Below the pieces are notes generated by a model, which saw only the letters and a list, made by a program, of their open reading frames with translations, was not told where the DNA came from and searched no databases. From Bacteroidales bacterium (GTDB lineage: Bacteria; Bacteroidota; Bacteroidia; Bacteroidales; Paludibacteraceae), in NCBI GenBank assembly GCA_900768725.1, contig CAAGDU010000120.1, positions 1 to 5,733 of the forward strand: 5,733 nt of DNA, in the 5' to 3' direction. Position 1 is the first letter of the stretch; each line of letters opens with the position of its first letter. The position numbers and the translations under genes were made by a program. This document shows positions 1 through 4,875 of the stretch, in pieces.

Positions 1-1
1 G

Positions 2-337
2 GACTTGCAAGACCAGATGGGCGACAGGGAACTGGAGTGTCACACGCTGCCGATACGGTTTGGGGAGGTGTGGACGAAGGTGGTGGTTACCGTCCTGCTG
101 CTGCTGACGATAGGGATGATAGGGTATGCATGGTATGCGTGGCTACCCTTCCCGCGGGAGTGGGCGACGCTCTCTACAAGATATATTGTGTTTGGCTTGC
201 TGACGCCGCTGGTGTGTGAGTTGGTGCTGCTATGGACGGCGAAAATCCCTTCGGACTATCGAACGGCACAGTTGCTGATGAAGTTCGTGATGTTTATGGG
301 TGTGTTGTATAGTTTTGTGGTTGCACGAGGACTATGA
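2..337 (+). CDS. UbiA-family prenyltransferase, C-terminal part (5' end outside window)
   Basis: This is the last 111 codons of an integral-membrane prenyltransferase; the reading frame is already open at base 2. The first visible residues, DLQDQMGD, fit the second Asp-rich motif (DxxDxxxD) with which UbiA enzymes bind the magnesium-prenyl diphosphate, followed by the usual GDRELECHTLPIRFG-type segment. Three hydrophobic stretches follow (about bases 80-160, 195-255 and 275-330), as expected for the last transmembrane helices. In Bacteroidota the closest relatives are usually annotated geranylgeranylglycerol-phosphate geranylgeranyltransferase-like; the actual acceptor cannot be read from this fragment, and a role in quinone or lipid prenylation is equally possible. 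The stop overlaps the start of the maf gene by 4 nt (ATGA), so the two are very probably translationally coupled. The family call is firm; the substrate is uncertain. Confidence 0.8.
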   Translation, partial: DLQDQMGDRELECHTLPIRFGEVWTKVVVTVLLLLTIGMIGYAWYAWLPFPREWATLSTRYIVFGLLTPLVCELVLLWTAKIPSDYRTAQLLMKFVMFMGVLYSFVVARGL

Positions 338-915
338 AGATTGTGTTAGGTAGTCAGTCGCCGCGGAGGAGGGAGCTGTTGGCGGGGCTGGATGTAGATT
401 TTCGGGTGGTGGCTATAGATGCCGATGAGCATTACCCCGAGGGGCTCACGGGCGGGGATATTCCTTACTATATATCGCGTGCGAAAGCGGAAGCGTATGG
501 TGAGTCGTTAGCGGAGGATGAAGTCCTGCTGACGGCGGATACTATCGTTTGGGTGCCCGGGGAAGGGGAAAAGGAAGGTGTTATGCTAGGGAAGCCGAGG
601 GATGAGGAAGAGGCGCGGGCGATGCTGCGGCTGTTGAGCGGGCGTATGCACGAGGTCTATACGGGGGTAACGCTGCGGACACGCGAGGGAATGCAGACGA
701 TTGTCGATAAGACGGAGGTGTGGTTTCGGGTGCTGGCAGAAGAGGAGATAGACTACTATGTGGAGAAGTACAAGCCGCTGGATAAGGCAGGAGCCTACGG
801 CGTGCAGGAGTGGATTGGCTATGTGGGGGTAACGAAAATCGTGGGCTCTTATTTCAATGTAATGGGCTTGCCCGTGGATAAAGTATGTCAGTTGCTAAAA
901 GAAAAGTTCTTATAA
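334..915 (+). CDS. maf: Maf-family nucleoside triphosphate pyrophosphatase (YhdE type, dTTP/UTP)
   Basis: A cytoplasmic house-cleaning enzyme of 193 residues, the normal Maf length. Maf proteins hydrolyse nucleoside triphosphates, including modified ones, to the monophosphate and pyrophosphate. Visible family motifs in order: the N-terminal SQSPRRRELL loop (residues 7-16), TADT with the probable catalytic Asp69 (67-70), GKP (86-88), SGRMHEVYTG (102-111), KAGAYGVQ (151-158) and GSYFNVMGLP (171-180). The KAGAYG form points to the YhdE subgroup (dTTP/UTP) rather than YceF (m7GTP); that specificity is inferred from family knowledge. The start is fixed by the ATGA overlap with the upstream prenyltransferase gene and by the MKIVLGSQSP beginning typical of Maf. 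All key residues appear intact. Codon choice is noticeably G-rich, with many G-ending codons, unlike the C-rich genes downstream. No strong terminator follows it. Confidence 0.93.
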   Translation: MKIVLGSQSPRRRELLAGLDVDFRVVAIDADEHYPEGLTGGDIPYYISRAKAEAYGESLAEDEVLLTADTIVWVPGEGEKEGVMLGKPRDEEEARAMLRLLSGRMHEVYTGVTLRTREGMQTIVDKTEVWFRVLAEEEIDYYVEKYKPLDKAGAYGVQEWIGYVGVTKIVGSYFNVMGLPVDKVCQLLKEKFL

Positions 916-947
916 TGTATAGACATTCTATTATTAAGGTGTAAAAT

Positions 948-987
948 CGTCCATCGGACGGAATTAGGCTCTTTTCTTCTTGAAAAG
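948..987. repeat. Two small inverted repeats upstream of the operon promoter
   Basis: CGTCC-ATC-GGACG (948-960) is a perfect 5-bp stem with a 3-nt loop. CTTTTC-TTCTT-GAAAAG (971-987) is a perfect 6-bp stem with a 5-nt loop, ending 11 nt before the -33 element. They could be a weak terminator for the maf transcript or operator half-sites for a regulator of the downstream operon. Neither is followed by a clean T-run on the + strand, so I favour operator or chance over terminator. Short repeats of this size occur by chance fairly often. Confidence 0.25.
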
Positions 988-998
988 GTTGTTTAGTA

Positions 999-1030
999 TT
1001 TGCGTAAGTTGGAAAATTCTCGTAACTTTG
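999..1030 (+). promoter_or_regulatory. Bacteroidota-type promoter for the NagB/PIG-L - kinase operon
   Basis: A TTTG at 999-1002 (-33 element) and a perfect TAnnTTTG (TAACTTTG, 1023-1030; -7 element) are separated by 20 nt, the usual Bacteroidota primary-sigma layout. Both elements sit in the same 7-mer, TTTGCGT (999-1005 and 1027-1033). Transcription would be expected to begin at about 1034-1038, leaving about 30 nt of 5' leader before ATG 1067 and about 70 nt before GTG 1106. No other element of this quality is seen between maf and the fusion gene. Confidence 0.72.
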
Positions 1031-1066
1031 CGTGCAGAAACAACAATCAAATACCTTATAAGACTT

Positions 1067-1105
1067 ATGAAAAACAACCTTTCTTCCTAGATTTCGCTTT
1101 CGCGC
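1067..1105 (+). other. N-terminal coding segment cut by an in-frame amber codon (TAG 1088-1090)
   Basis: From ATG 1067 the frame reads MKNNLSS, then TAG (1088-1090), then ISLSR, and runs without a shift into the long fusion gene at GTG 1106. Bacteroidota homologues of the fusion protein, as I remember them, begin approximately MKxNLSSQITLxRVS. The whole segment therefore looks like the genuine N-terminus, with a CAG (Gln) codon changed to TAG by one C-to-T transition. ATG 1067 also lies at the expected distance from the promoter at 999-1030. Read literally, this is now a 7-codon leader peptide ending 15 nt before GTG 1106. It could be a true nonsense mutation, a sequencing or assembly error, or a suppressed codon. 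Confidence 0.6.
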
Positions 1106-3055
1106 GTGTCTTCCAAACTCTATCAGACGGACGATGTGCTGGAGTTAAGCCGCATCAGCCGTATGGAGAAAGTTCCCACCACCATTTATGAGAATGCCCG
1201 CCAGGGTGCTATCCAACTGGCGCAGTTGATTGCTCAGAAGATTCGCAAGAGTCAGGCTGAGGGCGAGAAGTTCGTGCTGTCGGTCGTAGCCGGACGGACG
1301 ATGACGGACGTGTTTGCCGAGTTGGTACGCATGCACCAAGAGGAGAACCTGAGTTTCCGCAACGTGGTGCTCTTCAACACCTACGAGTACTACCCCTTGC
1401 AGAACGCGGCGCAGGGCTGCTATGCCCAACTGAAAGAGCAGTTGATAGACCACGTGGACATCAAGGCAGAGAACGTGTTCGCCTTCGACGGGATGATGGA
1501 CCAGCGCGATATCATGCCGATGATTGGTCGCATGGAGCGCAAGATACAGGAGTTCGGCGGCGTTGACCTGCAGTTGCTGGGTATCGGTCGCTGCGGTAAT
1601 ATCGGCTTGAACGAGCCGGGGTCCGCCCCCTCAAGCCAGACGCGCCTTGTGATATTGGACAACATCTCCCGCGACGAGGCGAAGAACACCTTCGGCACGC
1701 TGGAGCAAGTACCCGTGAGCGCTATCACGATGGGTGTAGGCACCATCCTGCGCGCGAAGGAGGTCATCCTTGTGGCATGGGGCGAGCACAAAGCGTCGCC
1801 GCTACACGACGCCGTGGAGGGACCGACGGACGCTGCATGCCCCGCTTCGGCGCTCCAACTGCACCCGAACGCAAAGGTGCTCTGCGACCTGAGCGCGGCT
1901 ACCCAACTGACCCGCATACACCATCCGTGGTTGGTAACCTCCTGCGAGTGGGACAACCAACTGACGCGCCGCGCCATCGTTTGGCTCTGCCAACAAACGG
2001 GCAAACCCATCCTCAAACTGACCAACCGCGACTACAACGACTACGGGCTGAGCGAACTTATCACCATCCACGGCTCGGCATACAACTGCAACATCAAGAT
2101 TTTCAACGACCTGCAGCACACCATCACCGGTTGGCCCGGCGGCAAGCCCAACGCGGACGACACCGACCGCCCCGAGCGCGCGAAACCTTTCCCGAAAGAC
2201 GTGCTTATCTTCTCGCCCCACCCCGACGACGATGTTATCTCGATGGGCGGCACGTTTGCACGCCTGATTAAGCAGGGACACAACGTGCACGTAGCATACG
2301 AGACCAGCGGCTGTATCGCCGTTTGCGACGATGAGGTGGTTCGTTTCATGGACTTCATCCGCGGCTTCCAAAAGTTGCACCCCATGGCAGACGACACCAT
2401 CGAGCAGAAATACCAAGAGTATGTCAACTTCCTGCTCTCGGAGAAGACGGGCGACCAAGACACGCGCGACATCCTCGACCTCAAGGCGCTGATACGCCGC
2501 GGCGAGGCAACGGCGGCATGCCGCCACATGGGGCTACCCACCGACCATATCCACTTCCTCAACCTGCCGTTTTACGAGACGGGCACCATCAAGAAAGGCA
2601 ACCTGAGTCAGAAAGACGCCGACATCGTGAAAGCACTGCTGCAGGAGTTGAAGCCGCAGGAAATCTTCGTGGCAGGCGACTTGGCAGACCCGCACGGCAC
2701 GCACAAGGTATGCTTGGACGCCGTGTTGGCAGCCATTGACGAACTGAAAGACACGGAGGCGTGGCTCAAGGACTGCCGCGTATGGATGTACCGCGGCGCA
2801 TGGATGGAATGGGAGATGGACTATATCGAGATGGCAGTGCCTATGTCTCCGGAGGAGTTGCGCTTCAAGCGGAACACCATCCTCAAGCACCAGTCGCAGA
2901 TGGAGTCCGCACCGTTCATGGGCGACGACGAGCGACTGTTCTGGCAGCGCGCCGAAGACCGCAACCACGCTACCGCCGAACTCTATGCCGCACTCGGACT
3001 GGCGAACTACGAGGCTATCGAGGCTTTCGTACAATACCACATCCCGTTTGCATAA
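1106..3055 (+). CDS. nagB: NagB-like (glucosamine-6-phosphate deaminase family) / PIG-L (LmbE) deacetylase fusion
   Basis: A cytoplasmic two-domain protein, 649 residues if GTG 1106 is the start. Residues about 20-255 are NagB-like (phosphosugar isomerase/deaminase fold); about 255-360 is a conserved linker; about 365-600 is a PIG-L/LmbE N-deacetylase domain. The PIG-L metal motif is intact: HPDDD (372-376) plus His530 and His533 in DPHGTH. The NagB domain is degraded relative to E. coli NagB: FNMDEY is FNTYEY (Tyr93 for Asp72), GNDGHIAFNEP is GRCGNIGLNEP (Cys163 for Asp141, Asn165 for His143; Glu170 kept), and the phosphate loop PTGGTP is VAGRTM (61-66). Databases would probably name it glucosamine-6-phosphate deaminase; deamination by the normal mechanism looks unlikely, while deacetylation of an amino sugar is plausible. 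The start is uncertain: the natural ATG 1067 is blocked by TAG at 1088, leaving GTG 1106 or ATG 1163 (which would still keep the whole NagB domain). First gene of an operon with the kinase 20 nt downstream. Confidence 0.85.
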   Translation: MSSKLYQTDDVLELSRISRMEKVPTTIYENARQGAIQLAQLIAQKIRKSQAEGEKFVLSVVAGRTMTDVFAELVRMHQEENLSFRNVVLFNTYEYYPLQNAAQGCYAQLKEQLIDHVDIKAENVFAFDGMMDQRDIMPMIGRMERKIQEFGGVDLQLLGIGRCGNIGLNEPGSAPSSQTRLVILDNISRDEAKNTFGTLEQVPVSAITMGVGTILRAKEVILVAWGEHKASPLHDAVEGPTDAACPASALQLHPNAKVLCDLSAATQLTRIHHPWLVTSCEWDNQLTRRAIVWLCQQTGKPILKLTNRDYNDYGLSELITIHGSAYNCNIKIFNDLQHTITGWPGGKPNADDTDRPERAKPFPKDVLIFSPHPDDDVISMGGTFARLIKQGHNVHVAYETSGCIAVCDDEVVRFMDFIRGFQKLHPMADDTIEQKYQEYVNFLLSEKTGDQDTRDILDLKALIRRGEATAACRHMGLPTDHIHFLNLPFYETGTIKKGNLSQKDADIVKALLQELKPQEIFVAGDLADPHGTHKVCLDAVLAAIDELKDTEAWLKDCRVWMYRGAWMEWEMDYIEMAVPMSPEELRFKRNTILKHQSQMESAPFMGDDERLFWQRAEDRNHATAELYAALGLANYEAIEAFVQYHIPFA

Positions 3056-3075
3056 CCACCCCCGGCACAAACGCT

Positions 3076-4116
3076 ATGAACCATATCATCAGTCAATTTG
3101 CCATACCCAATCAGGTGGGCGAGCCGCGCCCGCTGAAGGTCGGTATCATCAACGACAGTTACACGCTGCCCGCCCTGCACGAGGGCGAACCCTCCTATTT
3201 CTTGCAGCGTATCAACCACCATATCTTCCGCGACGTGGAGGGCTTGCAGCAGAATATCCACCGCGTTACGAGCCATATCCGCGCCAAACTGGTGGAGGCG
3301 GGCGAGCAGGACGTGGAGCGCAAGGTGCTGCGGCTGGTGCCCACCAAGGACGGCCAACTCTACTACCATACCCCCGAGGGCGAGTACTGGCGCATGTACG
3401 TACTGATAGAGAACGCGCGCTCGCAGGAGCGCGTAACGCCCGAGTCGGCATACCTCGCAGGCGTGGCGTTCGGACGCTTCCAGAACCAACTCTCAGACCT
3501 GCCCGCAGAGCAACTGGTGGAGTCTATCCCCCATTTCCACGACATGGAATTCCGCCTGCAGCAGTTGCGTGAGGCGGCAGCGAAAGGCGGAGAGCGACTG
3601 GAGCAGACGCGCGACATCCTCGATGCCATCGAGCGGCGCGCAGACGACATGTGCCTCGCCGAGCGACTGCACGCCGAGGGCAGACTGCCCAAGCGTATCA
3701 ACCACTGCGACACCAAGGTGAACAACATGCTCTTCGACGAGGCGGGCAACCCCATGTGTATCGTGGACTTGGATACCGTCATGCCGGGCTATGTGCTCAG
3801 CGACTTCGGCGACTTCATGCGCACCGCCGCCAACACGGGCGACGAGGACGACCCGGACCTGAGCCGTATCCATGTGGACATGGCGATATACAATGCCTAC
3901 AAGGAGGGCTACCTCAAAGAGGCGACTTTCCTCACCGAGACCGAGCGAGACCTGCTCCCATACGGCTGCAAACGCATGAGTTACATGCAGGCGGTGCGTT
4001 TCTACACCGACTACCTGAACGGCGACACCTACTACAAGATTCAGTACCCCGAGCACAACCTCGTCCGCACCCGCGCACAGATGCGCCTGCTCGAGGAGCA
4101 AGAGAAGACGCTGTAA
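3076..4116 (+). CDS. NahK-like N-acetylhexosamine kinase (aminoglycoside phosphotransferase fold)
   Basis: A cytoplasmic kinase of 346 residues, close to the size of bifidobacterial NahK (about 359). NahK phosphorylates GlcNAc/GalNAc at C1 with ATP. The fold is that of aminoglycoside/choline kinases. Visible: an N-terminal nucleotide-loop region (GIINDSY, 23-29) and YFLQRIN (41-47); the catalytic loop HCDTKVNN with His210, base Asp212 and Asn217; the metal-binding IVDLDTVMPG (Asp231, Asp233); SDFGD (242-246); and a C-terminal YPEHNLVRTRAQ stretch that matches NahK closely as I recall it. Similar Bacteroides proteins are often labelled phosphotransferase or 'mucin desulfatase'. ATG 3076 is chosen because it lies 20 nt after the fusion-gene stop and the protein then begins like its family; the frame is open further upstream, but only as an overlap with the fusion gene. 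Probably co-transcribed with that gene and ended by the terminator at 4133-4171. The kinase call is firm; sugar specificity is inferred. Confidence 0.85.
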   Translation: MNHIISQFAIPNQVGEPRPLKVGIINDSYTLPALHEGEPSYFLQRINHHIFRDVEGLQQNIHRVTSHIRAKLVEAGEQDVERKVLRLVPTKDGQLYYHTPEGEYWRMYVLIENARSQERVTPESAYLAGVAFGRFQNQLSDLPAEQLVESIPHFHDMEFRLQQLREAAAKGGERLEQTRDILDAIERRADDMCLAERLHAEGRLPKRINHCDTKVNNMLFDEAGNPMCIVDLDTVMPGYVLSDFGDFMRTAANTGDEDDPDLSRIHVDMAIYNAYKEGYLKEATFLTETERDLLPYGCKRMSYMQAVRFYTDYLNGDTYYKIQYPEHNLVRTRAQMRLLEEQEKTL

Positions 4117-4132
4117 GGCGACAGGAGATAGA

Positions 4133-4171
4133 AAAAAGCAACCGGCTAAGCACATTAGTCGGTTGCTTTTT
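4133..4171. terminator. Strong bidirectional intrinsic terminator between convergent genes
   Basis: GCAACCGGCTAA (4138-4149) pairs with TTAGTCGGTTGC (4155-4166) as a 12-bp stem with a single G-U wobble (4145/4159) and a 5-nt loop, GCACA (4150-4154). The stem is flanked by A-tract 4132-4137 and T-tract 4167-4171, so a U-run follows it on either strand. It lies 16 nt after the kinase stop (+) and 17 nt after the DUF4294 gene stop (-), so it should end both convergent transcripts. Confidence 0.92.
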
Positions 4172-4188
4172 ATAGTTTCTGTCGCGGG

Positions 4189-4785
4189 CTACAACTGCCC
4201 TGCTTCCACGAGGTGTATCACGCGCTCGATGATGGCGTCTTTGTCATTGCCGTCGTATTCCTCTTTCAGATCGTTCTTGAAAAGTTTGGCGATGAACTGC
4301 CACCAGTTGGCGCTCGCTTTACCGCGATACAGCTTGATAAGGTCGTAACTGGTGTGGTCGGTCTCCCGCGACATCAGGAGCATCAGCATCTGCCCCTGCG
4401 AGGCGTACATGTGGCGGAAATCGTCCTCATACTTATTAAAGAGGTACTTCTCGTATTTCTTCCACCATCGTTTGCGCTCTTTGGGGTCTTGTATCTTTGC
4501 CAACTCCTCGTCGGCGAACTCCATGTCGGCGCGAATCATGCGGGCATAAGGCAGCGTCTTCTTCACGTCGCGCACAGTGCGCCAATAGAAACGCTCCTGC
4601 CGTTTGTTCTTGAATTTCAGCGGCGCATACACATAGAGGTCATGCAGCGCCACCACATACACCGTATCTCCATTCTCTACCCTCGCCATCGCCCGCTCCT
4701 GCCCCGACAGCGGCACAGAAAAAGAGCAAAGGCACACCGAAAGCCATAGCAACAGCAGGCTGATATGTACCTTTGCTCTTTTCAT
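4189..4785 (-). CDS. Secreted DUF4294-family protein of unknown function
   Basis: A 198-residue protein with an N-terminal signal peptide: basic MKRAK, a hydrophobic core at residues 8-22, and a likely signal peptidase I cut before Gln29 (LSG|QE). Cys18 and Cys20 lie within the hydrophobic core but do not form a good lipobox, so a periplasmic protein is more likely than a lipoprotein. The mature part (about 60-190) matches the DUF4294 pattern known in Bacteroidota: FYWRTVRDVKKTLPYA (66-81), ASQGQMLMLLMSRETDHTSY (128-147), then IKLYRG and a Trp-rich ANWWQFIAKLF region (159-169). No catalytic motif is evident and the function is unknown. The gene ends with TAG. It lies 90 nt downstream of proS on the same strand, across the CTAG repeat. 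I see no clear TAnnTTTG promoter in that gap, so it may be read through from proS or use a weak promoter. Confidence 0.85.
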   Translation of the reverse strand: MKRAKVHISLLLLWLSVCLCSFSVPLSGQERAMARVENGDTVYVVALHDLYVYAPLKFKNKRQERFYWRTVRDVKKTLPYARMIRADMEFADEELAKIQDPKERKRWWKKYEKYLFNKYEDDFRHMYASQGQMLMLLMSRETDHTSYDLIKLYRGKASANWWQFIAKLFKNDLKEEYDGNDKDAIIERVIHLVEAGQL

Positions 4786-4805
4786 CGTAGGATTTAGGGG
4801 GATAA

Positions 4806-4869
4806 TTAGAAAATCTAGAATTTCTAGAAAAACTAGAATCTCTAGGATTTCTAGGAAAAACTAAGGGAA
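4806..4869. repeat. Degenerate 9-bp tandem repeat with periodic CTAG
   Basis: Successive units are TTAGAAAAT (4806), CTAGAATTT (4815), CTAGAAAAA (4824), CTAGAATCT (4833), CTAGGATTT (4842), CTAGGAAAAA (4851, one base longer) and CTAAGGGAA (4861). CTAG recurs five times at an exact 9-bp step (4815, 4824, 4833, 4842, 4851). A further near-unit, GTAGGATTT, lies at 4787-4795. Because CTAG is self-complementary and the spacers alternate A-rich and T-rich, neighbouring units form palindromes such as TTTCTAGAAA (4821-4830) and can fold into alternative hairpins on either strand. The array fills most of the 90-bp gap between proS and the DUF4294 gene. It may be a protein-binding array, an RNA structure in the 5' leader of the DUF4294 message, or a remnant of an intergenic repeat family. 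Confidence 0.75.
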
Positions 4870-4875
4870 AAAACC

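Noticed and set aside
914..927. AATGT-ATAG-ACATT hairpin at the maf stop as a terminator
   Set aside because: Only five mostly A-T pairs and no T-run after it; too weak to call a terminator.
1088..1090. Genome-wide reassignment of TAG to glutamine
   Set aside because: The DUF4294 gene uses TAG as its stop, and read-through there would produce a long antisense extension; a single internal TAG is better explained by mutation, restart or error.
1000..1191. 63-codon + strand open frame spanning the promoter and the fusion-gene start
   Set aside because: It begins inside the -33 element, lies in a different frame from the real gene, and its product resembles no family I recognise; a shadow frame.
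1802..2562. Long - strand frames antisense to the NagB/PIG-L fusion gene
   Set aside because: They lie opposite conserved coding sequence, have no recognisable domain, and low-complexity Val/Arg-rich translations typical of shadows.
2761..3075. Upstream extension of the kinase reading frame (start at 2761)
   Set aside because: It overlaps the conserved end of the PIG-L domain in another frame; the translation is unlike kinases, and ATG 3076 gives the family-typical N-terminus just after the preceding stop.
3493..4155. 220-codon - strand open frame antisense to the kinase gene
   Set aside because: The sense strand encodes a clear kinase with intact motifs; long antisense frames are expected in GC-rich, C-ending codon sequence. 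Useful only as evidence that TAG at 4189 is a real stop.
4768..4775. TACCTTTG on the + strand opposite the DUF4294 signal-peptide codons
   Set aside because: It matches the -7 element but has no TTTG about 20 nt upstream, and the sequence is explained by codons of the signal peptide on the other strand.
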